Below are positions 34,227 through 46,773 of a DNA stretch of 64,000 nt, one piece after another. Both the position numbers and the translations under genes were made by a program. Below the pieces are notes generated by a model that was not told where the DNA came from, ran no database searches, and worked only from the letters and a program-made list of their open reading frames with translations. Where the stretch lies: the NCBI RefSeq assembly GCF_030272615.1, contig NC_081414.1, positions 337,315,502 to 337,379,501 of the forward strand, written 5' to 3'. The DNA is from Cryptomeria japonica (Eukaryota; Streptophyta; Pinopsida; Cupressales; Cupressaceae). Numbering within the stretch: position 1 is the first letter of the stretch; each line of letters starts with the position of its first letter.

Positions 34227-35481
34227 TTTTGGCATGCCTAGTGTGACCTAGTCCCTTGTTTTCTAATATTTTAGTGTTGCTTAGTGTTTTCAGATTTGCA
34301 AATTCAATTTTTGCAACGATTTTTATTCTTATTGCATATGCAGATCATCTTGTCACATTTTTGTTATGGTTTTTTTGTAGGTTCGTATCTTGGCATGTCT
34401 ACAGTGCTTCTTATTGCATTTATGGATATTCTTACTATGTTTTTGTTGCATTTTTGGATTCTGAGTCTTTTCGCATTATTTGATTCAGCCACATCTACTG
34501 TTGATCTTACTACATTTTTGGTTAAATGTTTTTGCATTAATGGTTGCTATTATTGTATTTTTGGTTATAACAGTTTTCTATTTTTGTAGGATCTTACTAT
34601 GTTTTTTTAGGTTTCTATAATGTTTGTGGCATGTCCTACCATGTCTAGGGTTTAGATATTATTTTGTTTTTGCTAATTCTTAACACATTTCTAGTCTATT
34701 ATGTCGCATTTTTGTTTTGTAGGTTACTTGAAGATTGAAATTTTCAAAAATTGCTTGTAGAAGGCCTCTTTCAATTTTATTTTATGGTATAATCCATAAT
34801 GTTGCAAGTTGGGGTAATTTAAAACTACTAATACATTTTTACTTATAGGGGTAATTTAGGAGAGTTTATTTTTATTAGATTAGAAACTTCCATTGGTGCA
34901 CTAAAAAGAACAATTATTTGAAGTGTTTGGGGCACTTTTCCAATCTATCATAGAACCCTAAGGTGTTTAATGAAACTATCCTCTACACTTGCCTTCATGG
35001 ATCTTTGGTGTAAGAGAAATCATTAGGCATCTCTTTTTTTGTAGAGGGCCTACCTCACGACTTGTGAGAGGGAACGACCCAAGCAGTACTTTTCTTCAGT
35101 CCACTATATAAATAATGTGGGTGTAATGAAAATTATCACCCGTGCTAGTGCTGTTGATACTAACAGAGGCTTCCCTCAATATCTGTGTGATGTGTAAAAA
35201 CCCTTATTTTAAGGGTTGGGAAGCCTCTTAATTGAGAAAACCACCAGATCTATAGACACTAGTATACCTTGGATTGTGACTAAAAATGTTAAGTAGTGGT
35301 CCACCCTATTTTTGTCTAAACATTATGATAGCTTCAATGCAAGAGGATAGCTGGTTTTCCCTCCAAGATACTCGTGATAAGGCTCCCTTCAGATGAGACA
35401 AAAATCATCAGCTTAGCATAAGCTACTTGTATCTTTCTAGGGAGAGGTTGATTGGGTCATCCTTCCAGTCCTAGAGACCCC
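34227..35481 (+). mobile_element. Leader of Gypsy-like element G3, left part
   Basis: Non-coding, T-rich leader after the LTR. Its GTGAGAGGGAACGACCCAAGC segment near 35065 closely matches the G2 leader near 10167-10190 (GAGGGGAACGACCCAAGTG), which ties G2 and G3 to one family. It is interrupted at 35481 by Copia element 1. Confidence 0.6.
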
Positions 35482-36728
35482 TGTTAGATAGTTTAAATAA
35501 CCAGAAGATAACTGAGAGGGGGGGAGGAATCAGTTGTCACAGATTACTAGAACCTTAACAATTAAAACTTTAATACTGGAACCTAAAACATTAATACTGG
35601 AATACTTAAACCAGATACCAGAATAGAAGTTAAACCAATTAAGCATAAAAAACAATCACAGAATAAATACCATCCACATGACACCAAGATTTATACATGG
35701 AAAACCCGGTAAAGGGAAAAAAAATTATGGGAAGCCTACCCACAGTCAGATAATACTTCTGCAGTAAGTATGTGAATTACAATTGAGGGGCCTGCACTTG
35801 TAGGAAGGCCGACAACCTAGAACGCACTGCTCATCACAAAAGGAGTCTCACTGACTACATAGAAATCTAGACTACAATCTGGAGAAGTGATTGAACTGCA
35901 AAGATAGCATCTCCTATGCCTGAGTACAGTTCTGGTTAAGCTCAATACCAAAGGACTAAATCCTCTTACATAAACCCAACTCAATCTCTAATGATCGACC
36001 AAAACCTCTTCCTAAATGATATTACATTATTCGCACATATCACATATACATATCCATTCCTTGACCTTATTCCTATGATATATATTCTACAATGAGATCA
36101 TAGATCATATAAATACAAACCCTCGACCATAAACAATCAGGTCGGCTACCAAGTAATAAACCAACTACATAATTACAAAACATGTTGGCCTTGGACCAAA
36201 CAAATAATATCCAACACATAAGACATCTTGGAAACACATCGACAGGTCCAATCCACACGTTACATTAAGACAATCCATAACCTAGATCAACTGAGACCCA
36301 ATATAGGTCCACATGCTAAAGAAATGATCTCCATCCGCCAAGTCTCGAACATGATCACCAATGGCATCCTGAATCTCCATCAGAATCTGCACCAACACCA
36401 CTTATGCAATTCATCAAATATCTTCAACAAAATCTCTACCGGTGAAACCCTCGCCAAAACCGCAAGCCAAGCTTCCAAGCAAATAGGATAGCATCCGATC
36501 ACCAGACCAAAACCAAATGACTAAATATGATCATGAGTATCATGAATAAGACAATTCCACAACCAAATCATACTGGAGCCTACTAGATCATGCCCGATCA
36601 AAACCAATCAGAAACTACTCAACCTACCGGGACTAGAAGGGTGTCGGTAAAGCATCCAAACAGCTAGTATTGACATAAATGACAAAACATCAATGCAACA
36701 CATAATCAATTCATCCAAATGGCTAACA
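35482..36728 (-). repeat. 3' LTR of Copia 1 (minus orientation)
   Basis: 1247 bp, plus-strand ends TGTTAGATAG and GGCTAACA. It aligns with 41407-42600 with many substitutions and some small indels. The polypurine tract (CAAAAGGGGGAGAT on the minus strand) abuts it at 36729-36742. Confidence 0.9.
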
Positions 36729-37154
36729 ATCTCCCCCTTTTGCATTGATGGCAACACTAGATGTGAAAAACATCTAAGTACCAATAAATGTCAAACAAGT
36801 CTCCCCCAATGGAAGACATCCAACAATCTCCCACTCGAAGATATAGCAATGAAATTATGAAACAAAGACCAAACTCCCCCTGTGAATGATATCTTTGTAA
36901 ATCTCTGAATTATACATATATCTCTCCCCCTAATGTATTCAACTCCTTAAGTTTTTCTTTTTGACATCAATATCACTCCCCCTTTGACATCAATGCTAGG
37001 TATTTGATAAAAATATCAAAGAAAAACATAAACTACTGAATCACAGAGTTGACTACTCCTCCTGAGGAGTAGCATCCCCACATTAGTGCTGGAATGAAAA
37101 ATATCTCTGATAATGCATATCGAACTGATGTCAAACCGCATCAATAAAGTCTCT

Positions 37155-40100
37155 ACCGGAGGGGCAAAAACCCCCAACCTGTCTCTCAGGTACTAAAATA
37201 GTTCTTTAGGCAAAGGTTTAGTGAAAATATCTACAATGTGCTCTTTAGTGTTCACATAAACCAATCTGACTTCATTTACTTCCACATTTTCCTTTAAAAA
37301 GTTATACCTGATAGATATGTGCTTTGTCTTAGAATGAAATACCAGATACTTTGATATATCAATAGCAGTAGTGTTATCACAGTGAATGACTGTCTATCCA
37401 GTACAATGCACTTTGATATCCTTCAACATTTGCTTCATCCATAAAACTTGTGTATTGTTAGTACTAGCAACAACATACTCAGCTTCAGCAGTAGCTTTAG
37501 ACATACATGATTGTTGCTTGTTGATCCATGAAACCAACTTCTTTCCAAGAAAGAAAGCTCCATCAGAAGTACTTTTTCGCTCATCAACATCTCCAGCCCA
37601 ATCAACATCTATATATGCACATATAGTAAAGTCAGCATCCTTAAGGTACCACAAACCATATTCAAATGTACCTTGTAAGTATCTAAAAATCCTTTTCACC
37701 ACACTCTCATGATTTTCTCTAGGGCCACTCTAAAATCTTGATACAATACAAACAAAATTCATTATGCCAGACTTAGTCTGAGTCAAATAAAGCAGATCTC
37801 CAATCATAGATTTGTATCTAGTAGGATTTACAAATGCAGAAACATCTTTTCTTGTCAATTTCTCACTTATAACCATAGGAGTACTTACCGGTTTAGAATC
37901 TCTCATACCAAATTTCTTCAACAATTCCCTAGCATACTTAGTTTGATAGATGAAAATAATTTTGTTAGTCTGAGTAATCTACAAACCTAAGAAAAATTTC
38001 ATTTCCCTAATCATAGACATTTCAAATTCTTTCTTCATATTGTTAGCAAATTCCTTGCACAACTTATCTTCACCTCCAAAAATAATGTCATCAACAAATA
38101 CTTCAATAATTAGTATATCTTCATCAGTGATCTTATAATATAAATTATTGTCAGCATTACACTTAGTAAAACCAAGCTTCAAAAGATATTTATCCAACCT
38201 TGCATATCAAGCTCTAGGTGCATGTTTTAATCCATATAAAGCTTTCCTTAACCTGCAAACCATGTTTGTATCATTTAATAGTGAAAACCCATCAAGTTTC
38301 TCAATATAAAATTCCTCATCAAGATCCCCATTCAAAAATGCACACTTAACATCCATCTGATAAACCTTGTAGTTTTTGTGGGCAGCATAGGCAAGAAATA
38401 ATCTTACAGCTTCAATCCTAGCTACAGGTACAAAAGTATCTCCATAATCAATTCCTTCTTTCTGGGAATATCCTTTACAAACCAATATAGCCTTATTCCT
38501 TACAACTTGACCATCTTCATTCAATTTATTCCTAAAAACCCATTTATCTCCAATAACATTCTTATTTTTAGGCCGGGAAACTAAAGTCCATGTGTTATTT
38601 TTCTCAATCTGATCTAATTCTTCTTTGATAGCTTTCAACCAATATTCATCTTTACATGCCTCAATTACTGATACCAGTTCAACTTGTGAAATTAAATATA
38701 CCTCATTAGTTATGAGTCTTCTTCTTGTTATTACTCCATTGTTCTTATCCCCAATGATCTAATCTTTTGAATGATTCAATCTCACATACCTAGGAGTCTT
38801 CTGACTCTCTATTCCTCTTCCTGGTTCTTCAGTTACTATAGAATTTTTTGATACTGTCGGAGTAACTGGTTCAACACTCTGTTTTGGTAAAGGTGCTACC
38901 AGTTTAGATATAATCATTTCCACCATCGGTTCCTTCTCATAAACTCTGATTTGACCTCTATTCATCTCATCCACTTTGACATTAGCACTCTCCACAATTC
39001 TCCACAATCTCTTGTTATAACATCTATATGCCTTGCTTTCATTAGAATAACCAAGAAATATGCCTTCATCACATATAGGATCAAATTTGTCAATGATATC
39101 ATCTCCTGATATAACATTTACTACCAAAGATTCTGAAATACTTAACTGTAGGTGTATTGCCAAACCATAATTCATAAGGCATCTTACCGGTTTCTCCTTT
39201 GATATGTACTTTATTGAATGTATAAACCATTATGATCACTACTTCTCTCCAGTAGATATGAGGTAGAGTAGCTTCCATCATCATTGTTCTAGCAACATCC
39301 AAGATAGTTTTATTCTTCCTTTCCACAACTCCATTCTGCTGAGGTGTCTGGGGAGCAGAAAATTATCTTCTTATTAAACTCACCGGATGTGAATTCTCCA
39401 CCATGATCTAACCTCAAACATTTAATCTTCAATCCTATCTCAGTTTCCACTTTAGCCTTAAATATTTTAAACTTTTCAAATGCTTTAGATTTTTCCTTTG
39501 GAAAAGTAACCCACATCATTCTAGAATAATCATCAATGAATAGCATGAAATATTTATCACCTTGAAAACTTTTAACTCTAGTAGGGCCATGCAAATCAGT
39601 GTGAATAATATCAAGAACATCATTAGATTTATCTTGTATACTCCTAAAAGAGGTTCTAACCTATTTACCCATTTGACATTCTTTACATACTGGATTATAA
39701 GGCTTCATAATCTTAGGTATATCTCTAATTGCCTTAGTTGAACTTATCTTCATAATGCAATCAAAATTCACATGACACATCCTTTTATGCCATAGCCAAC
39801 TCTCATCAATCTATGTAATCAAATATGTCTTCTCATCAAAATTCAAATGAAATATATTACCTTTTGTCTATGTACTAGTTGCAATCTCCAAACCAGCTCT
39901 GTTAATGATTTTGCATTTTCCATCCTTGAACTCTAATTGAAATCCCTTATCCACCAATTGTCCTACACTCAAAATATTATACCTTAAACCTTCAACATAA
40001 TAAACATTGTCAGTATTGTTCTTACCATCCAATGATATAGTTCCTTTTCCTTTGATCATACATGATTTGTCATCTCCAAATCTAACCAGACTGCCATAAA

Positions 40101-40263
40101 ATTCTTGCAAAGCTAGAAACTTCCCTTTATCTCCAGTCATATGATGTGAACAACCACTTTCAATTACCCATTCATCCTTGTCTTCAATTTTAGCAGCAAG
40201 TGCCTTCTCTTTAGGTACATTGTCTTCCAGTGCCAGAGCATCTTCCTTCATAGCAAGGAACAC
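37155..40263 (-). pseudogene. Copia 1 pol relic (protease, integrase, reverse transcriptase, RNase H)
   Basis: Minus-strand order: protease near 40165 with catalytic motif reading ESG instead of DSG (WVIESGCSHHMTGD); integrase core from about 39590 (YFMLFIDDYSR, LRLDHGGEF) with a frameshift at about 39370 and another at about 39130; reverse transcriptase from 38638 ([29 protein letters not shown]) with active-site FVDDIIFGG near 38095; RNase H from about 37700 (DWAGDVDERKSTS, AEAEYVVAS) to ITKP-type end near 37190. From 39175 down the frame stays constant and is broken only by stops (TGA near 38200, TAG near 37979, TAG near 37394 among them). Non-functional. Confidence 0.88.
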
Positions 40264-40343
40264 TCATTCCTTCCCATTGTCAGAACCACTTGCAGAGTCT
40301 TCTGTCGATTCATCATCAGAATCAATAATGCCTTTCTCATCCG

Positions 40344-41348
40344 CTATGTAGCATGACTTGTCTCTATTTTTCTTATACTTATACTTGTTCTGATATCCAA
40401 GGTTAGGCTTAAAAGATCTTCTAACTCTTTCTTCAAATATTGAAATCCTTTCAGAACATCTAGATGCAAAATGACCAATCTTAAATTACATGCAAAATAT
40501 TTAAAAGGTGCTTTTCCTTCATACTTACTTCCTACCGGTCCTTTAGGTACTCTTCTATCAAATAGTGCTTCAAGTTTCTCAAACTCATCATCTTCTCTCT
40601 TCATATCATCCAATTCCTTTGCATATAAAGCTTTCTAATCTTGCTTACCTATTGCTGATGCAGATGCATGAAAAGTAGGTTCTGACTTCACAGCTCCAAA
40701 AGGTCCAAATTCTTCAAGCTCAAAAGCAGATAATTTCCCAACCAAGGTATCTTTGTTGACAAATGTATTAGTCATTGTTCTCAACTCATTAATATTAGTA
40801 GTCTTCATCTTGTAAGTCTTTTGTAGGGCTCTCAAAACTTTAGAAACAATTTCATATTCACTCAGAGTTCCACCACAATATTGAATTCCCATAACAATCT
40901 CATTTACCCTTTCCATGAATGCAGTAATCCTTTCATCTTCTTCCATCTTTAGGTTTTCATATCTCACCCGGTAACCATCAAGTTTAGCAATCTTCACTAT
41001 AGGGTCACCTTCATTAGGAGTCTCCAACTTATCCCATATAGCCTTTCCAGATGATTTGTCAGTTAATCCCATTATTTGCTGATCAGAAAGTGCATACAAG
41101 AGGGCTTCTCTTGCTCTATAATAATTCTCAACCTCCTTATCCAGGTTTGCCAGAGGAAGATTGCCAGAAGCCAGATTATGAGATGTAACACAATTTTGTG
41201 TGATCTCCCAAATATCCTTGCCAAGACATCTCAGATGAGTCTCCATCTGAATCTTCCATACTATGTAATTTGTTCCATCAAGCCTAGGAATATCTCTTTG
41301 AAAGATAGCTCCAGATGAACTGGATAAACTTGAACTATTAGTTGCCAT
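40344..41348 (-). pseudogene. Copia 1 gag relic
   Basis: ATG at 41348 opens 237 codons with the Copia gag (UBN2-type) pattern: RLDGTNYIVWKIQMETHL, ALYALSDQQIMGL, AIWDKLET, LEELRTMTN-like NELRTMTN. A stop at about 40635 is followed in the same frame by more gag (MKREDDEFEKLEALFD). At the zinc knuckle (FKYFACN, about 40490) the first Cys is lost and the frame then shifts. It would have made the capsid and nucleocapsid part. Confidence 0.85.
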
Positions 41349-41393
41349 AGGATCTTCCTCAAGTGGTTAATCTTTCTGCAGAGAGGACCAATT

Positions 41394-41404
41394 CTCTGAT
41401 ACCA
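41394..41404 (-). other. Primer-binding site of Copia 1 (initiator tRNA-Met)
   Basis: TGGTATCAGAG on the minus strand, two bases inside the 5' LTR, the usual primer site of plant Copia elements. Confidence 0.9.
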
Positions 41405-41406
41405 AT

Positions 41407-42600
41407 TGTTAGACAGTTCAAATAATCGGAAGATAACTGAGGGGGGTGAATCAGTTGTCACAGATTACCGAAACTTTAACATATAAAACTTTAATACCGG
41501 AATGCTTAAACTAAATATCGGAATAGCAGTTAAACCAATTAAGCATAAACAACAATCATATAATAAATACCATCCACATGACACCAAGATTTATACGTGG
41601 AAACCCCGGTAAAGGTAAAAACCATGGTGGGAAGATAATACTTTTGCAGTAAGTATGTGAATTACAATTGAGGAGCATACACTCACAAGAAGACCAATAG
41701 CCTAGAGCGCACTTCTCATCACAAAAGGAGTCTCACTAACTACGTAGAAATCCATACTACAATCCAGAGAAGTGATTGAACTACAAATATAGCATCTCCT
41801 ATGTCTAAGTACAGTTTTAATTAAGATCAAATCCGAAGGACTAAATCCTCTTAAATAAACCCAACTCGATCTCCAATGATCGACCAAATCCTCTGCCTGA
41901 ATGATATTACATTATTCGTACAAACATATCCATATCCATTCCTTGACCTTATTCCTCTGATATATATTCTATAATGAGATCTTACATCATATATATACAA
42001 ACCCTCGACCATAAACAATCAAGTCGGCTACCAAACAATAAACCAATTATATAATTACAAAATATGTTGGTCTTAGACCAAAAAAATAATATCCAACACA
42101 TAAGACATCCCAGAAACACGTTGAGAGATCCAATCCACATGTTACATTAAGTCGGTCCATAACCTAGATCAATCGGGACCCAATATAGGTCCACACGCTA
42201 AAGCAATCATCTCCATCCACCAAGTCTTGAACATGATCATCAACAACATCATGAATCTCCACTAGAAGCTGCACCAACACCACTTATACAATTCATCAAA
42301 GATCTTCAACAAAAGCTCTGCTAGTGAAACCCTCGCCGAAACCACAAGCCAAGCTTCCAAGCAAATAGGATAGCATTTGATCACCATACCACAACCAAAT
42401 GACTGGATATTATCATGAGTATCATGACTAAGCCAATTCCACAACCAAATCATACCGGATCATGTTGGATCCAAACCAACCTGAAACTACTCAACCTACC
42501 GAGACCAGAAGGGTGTCGGTAAAGCATCAAAACAGCTAGTATTGACATCAATGACAAAAAATCAATGCAACACATAATCAATTTATCCAAATAGCCAAAA
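41407..42600 (-). repeat. 5' LTR of Copia 1 (minus orientation)
   Basis: Plus-strand start TGTTAGACAG; two bases separate it from the primer-binding site. It ends at about 42600, where the last bases have mutated from the expected TAACA. It also has flanking TCCCC. Confidence 0.85.
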
Positions 42601-42605
42601 TCCCC

Positions 42606-43756
42606 TACTTGTCCTCTCATGTTAAGATAACATAGTGTATACACCCATTAAGGTCTTCCTACATTTGAGTCGACAAAGATTCAAAGATGTGGGCTAGATT
42701 TATTACCATGAAACCTTGATGTTAGAGTTATAAAGTGTTTTAAGTGTATTTGATTGTGATAAGACCCATGGAAATTTGGTTGTTTTGGCCTATTGAACAT
42801 ACACATTATTCTCATATTTTGACAACAACACCTTCAGATATTGTTTCTTCTTGTTTTCTATGTTTTATTGCCACAAAAACATCAACATTGACATCTGGTC
42901 ACTTTTCAACAACTTCAAATTTTGGGTAGAATTAAGATTTTGTCAGAAACACATCTTTTTTCACTTCCAATGTGTATATGATTACTCTGTCAATGTCTAT
43001 GTTCATTTCCAGTGTGTTTTTGACTCATCTTGTCATGTTTGTACAACTTTCTGACATGTTTGCAGTCATTTTGAGAAAACAATATCAACTAAGAAAGAAC
43101 TTTTTGACTCATCTTGTCATGTTTGTGCAACTTTTGGGTACCTTTTTGGAACATTATATTGTATATTCAAATAAACTAGGACTAATTGCATCTATGAAAA
43201 TGTGTATTTGAGACATCTTGACGTGTCTATGGATTCATACTACATCTATGGTTCATAGATTCAAAGAGCTTCTAAGGCTGGCCATAGGATTCCATTTAGA
43301 CAACCATCACCTTTTTATGGCTTTCCATTCACTTTTAGATATTTTCAAACATCGTTTTCAAGAATTTTATTCATATCTTGAACAACTAGAGTCAAAAGGT
43401 TGTTTAGTAGTCATCATCATATCTTTCAAACACATCACATACATCTCTAGGTGGTTCTCGCATTAGATTTATCGTCTTGGGTACCATTTGGACATCTCAA
43501 GTCAAGGTCAACTTACCTATAGGAATTTGTCATCTCCTAGGAATCCGCACCTTGCTTAGATCATCACATTTATGTTGGAACAATATTTTGGGACATTGCA
43601 AGATAACCCTAGATTCATTATCCGTTTTCATAACTACCTTATCTTTCATAGTCTCCATATTTTTCCATACTTTATTTTAGCCAAGGTCTCTTCATAGTTG
43701 AAACTTGATCTCAAAGTTCTAGAAGACAAGATGAAGAAGCCCAAAGATCTATAAAC
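42606..43756 (+). mobile_element. Leader of Gypsy-like element G3, right part
   Basis: Continuation of the G3 leader after Copia 1. It is non-coding up to the gag ATG at 43757; several overlapping short frames have no domain. Confidence 0.5.
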
Positions 43757-44191
43757 ATGGATACATATGAGTTTGATGGGGAAGAATTTTATAACACACA
43801 ACCTTTTGAAAATCATAGTAACATACAAGAATTTGAAAAAACGTCCTTTACAACTATAGATATTCAAGATCACATGTTTGATGAGAGATTCAATAGATTG
43901 GTTGAGATGATTATGAGAAGATATCACCAATTCTTTTTAGATATGTTAATTCAATATGGTGCAATATTACCCCATGATTTTGATGTGACACAAATTTTGG
44001 AAGAATATCCAAATCAAGCTAATGGTAATGATGATGGACATAGATGTGCGTGTATTGTGCCTAAGTCACCTTCCTCCTTATTCCAAAAAATAGAAGTTAC
44101 CAATACTCATGCTTATACTAATGATGCTAGACACAATCATAAACAACCTAGAAGAAATAGACTTTGGGAAAAGCATTCCTTCTCCAAATAA
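43757..44191 (+). pseudogene. Gag N-terminus of Gypsy-like element G3, truncated
   Basis: 144 codons from ATG 43757. The N-terminal part is acidic (MDTYEFDGEEFYNTQP) and is followed by RRYHQFFLDMLIQYGAILPH. This last block resembles the N-terminal FIKHNPTTLLKALFENGAQLP block of the G2 gag, placing it at the same point of the polyprotein. The last 15-20 codons are antisense to a LINE relic that begins near 44160, so the G3 gene is cut there. No later gag or pol of G3 is present. Confidence 0.6.
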
Positions 44192-44845
44192 AGTCCCACT
44201 TAAAGGTGGGGTCCAAAGAGGGAGAGGTGAACTCAAAGCCAAATTTAACAGTGAAGTTTCCATCCTTCGAGGGAGCCCAAACCAAAAAATAATCTTCATC
44301 TCTTCTATAAAATCTGACTATGTTAAGGATATTGAGAAGATCCTCCATTGCACATTCCAAAGGTTGAGGAAAGTCAAGGGATTTGAATTTCCACTCCACG
44401 GGATATGAGAAGAGAACCTAGTAGTCACAGATATGGGTCCCAAGTCTAGAAGACAACACAGCTTGAACCACCATGCAAATAGGATGGAACTCAAGAGAGG
44501 TGGAGAAGATCTAAGGGTCTTTCTAGAAATGAATTTTTTGGCCATTACCAGGTTGCCAAATCAAACCTTTAGAGAGAAAGTCACAGGTCTTCAGCAGATT
44601 GTTCCATATATGAGACCCTCTAGTTACAACATCCAAATCCATGAAAGTCAACACTCTCCCATTTAGATACTTGTTAGCCATAATCAAAGTCCACTTGGTA
44701 GCTTCAAATAAGAATCTCCAACCAATCTTAGCCAATAGAGCTTCATTGAGGGGCCTAGAGCCTCTAATACTCAAACCACCAACATGTTTCATATAGCAAA
44801 CTTTTTCCCAATTAATAAGGGAAATTTTATTACATTGCTCCACTC
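44160..44845 (-). pseudogene. LINE ORF2 relic, part 3 (post-polymerase region to zinc-binding domain)
   Basis: Minus-strand phrases in several frames: EKVCYMKHVGGLSIRG and NEALLAKIGWRFL (about 44810-44700), SHIWNNLLKTC (about 44610), WAPSKDGNFTVKFGFEF and KWDFIWRRNAFPKV (about 44270-44170). This is the order of plant LINE ORF2 after the polymerase, into the zf-RVT domain. It breaks off in the middle of zf-RVT against the G3 gag. It continues across Copia 2 at 52553. Confidence 0.8.
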
Positions 44846-46357
44846 TGATAGTTCGGATACTGAAAGATAAATATAGATGCCAAGATAATAATATGAGAGG
44901 GGGGGGTGAATCATACAAACTTAATCTTCCATAAAAACATCAGATTCAACCTCGGTAACATATACTTCAGTAATATAACCAAAACTGCTAAACATGCAAA
45001 CTCAAAAGCATATAAACATCATAACACTCATAACACTAGATTTAATGTGGAAACCCAAATAGGGATAAACCACTGTGGGATTTCAGACCCACTAAGAAAT
45101 ATACTCTTCTAGAGTATGCTCAGTTAAGACCAAATCCTGTTAAAGATTACAAACACATTGCTAGATGTGACCCGGTTAAGGGATTTCCCTCAGATCTGTT
45201 AGGATCTTCACCTTGTTAGAAGTGACCTTGTTAAAGGATTTCAAACACTCAATTAGAGTGTCACCTTGCTAAAGGGTTTTACAAATAAGACTGTTAATTC
45301 CACTCGGTTAAGAGATTTTTTGTCACTTCACAAAATAACAGTAATAAAAATCTATCTGCAACTTCACATCTAAAATGCTAAAGCAGATTCTTATTTGCTC
45401 AATACAATATAGACATAGAACTAATCTTGTCCATCTGCTGGGCTCTATACTCTGTTATTCAAAATAGGTCTTCAAGCTTCTGTGCTCGGTAATCACTATG
45501 TAGCATCCCTGTGCATACACTTGCCCGCATACATTGTTTATCAACAGTTCCCTATTTATAAACAATTCGCCAACCGCTTAATCTCCTTGATCACATTTCC
45601 CATGATCAATAATAGCCATCAAATCTTCAAACTTTGACCAGGTTCAATGTATCCTTAGATCTGAAAATGTTTTACCTCACCTTGGAACTTGTGCTAGGGT
45701 ATTGCGGTTCAATCTGAGCTGTAGATCTTCCTGCCGATTATCCTTTGCCATAGATTCTTTAACAAACTTCATTCACGACATACCAATCATTTAATCATAG
45801 CCAGCTCATCAACTTCCTTCATTAAATAATGCTTTTATTCATTCAATGCATTCTGTTATTACTCGATTGCAACTCGGTAAATACTAAACTTCACTCGGTA
45901 GACATTTTGCCTTCATTAACTGACAGCGATAACCTTAGGGTTTACTGACTAGGTTCCTTAGGGTTTACCGACTAGGTTCTTTGCTCGGTAACATAGTATA
46001 GTATTAACCTTTCAATAAATAACATATGTAGGATATCAAAACAATCTAATCATCATGATCTCATCATTGTCTAACTCGATAATAGTTGCCCATTGAATAA
46101 CTTATTTCACCACTTATCCATCATATTCTTTCTGTGTCTTTTACCGACATCTTTATACTCATCAAATCATACTTCTTAAGATATGGCAACATCATACTGA
46201 ATTAGAAAATCAATTTCTTGACATCAATGACAAAATGATAATATTAAGATAGTAAACATCCTTAATCAGTTTTATCCCTAATCATCAACAACCTTCTCAA
46301 TATCCTTATTGAAATGCCAACAATCTCTCCTTGTCGTTATAATGCCAAATGCCAACA
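44846..46357 (-). repeat. 3' LTR of Copia 2 (minus orientation)
   Basis: 1512 bp, plus-strand ends TGATAGTTCG and TGCCAACA. The polypurine tract (CCAAAGGGGGAGAT on the minus strand) abuts it at 46358-46371. Confidence 0.93.
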
Positions 46358-46773
46358 ATCTCCCCCTTTGGCATTGATGGGAAAACCAATTGATTTGACC
46401 TAATTGATTCGAATTGCTGTGAGATTCTGAAATGCTGAAATGCTCTCCCCCTATCATCAAAATTCTCCCCCATACATTAGTCTTCTCCTCTTCTTCAGTC
46501 TTCTCCTCTTCTCTTCTGTCTTCTCCCCCTTTGACAACAATGCCAAAAATTAAGGAACTAAAACATAATTTATTCCTGTATGAAGTGATTTCTTGTTGTT
46601 ATGTGTCAACTTAGTCTTGGTCAGAGCATTATGTCTTCAATTCATGTTCCCTATATTGTTTCCTGTATTGTTTCCTACACACCTTTAGAAAACATCCTAA
46701 AGTGTGTAAATCAGCATCAACTCCTAAAAGATATTATGTAGAGTCATTGAATTAATGCTTTCACCAAACTCGA

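Larger units (their letters stand above)
35482..42600 (-). mobile_element. Copia retrotransposon 1, complete but decayed
   Basis: Roughly 7.1 kb with LTRs at 35482-36728 and 41407-42600. On the minus strand the order is 5' LTR, initiator-Met primer site (TGGTATCAGAG, 41404-41394), gag, protease, integrase, reverse transcriptase, RNase H, polypurine tract (36742-36729) and 3' LTR: Copia order. The ends TGTTAG...CTAACA are clear on the left copy; the right copy reads CCAAAA. Target flanks are ACCCC (35477-35481) and TCCCC (42601-42605), four of five identical. It lies in the G3 leader. Coding sequence has about three frameshifts and several stops, so it is dead. Confidence 0.9.
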
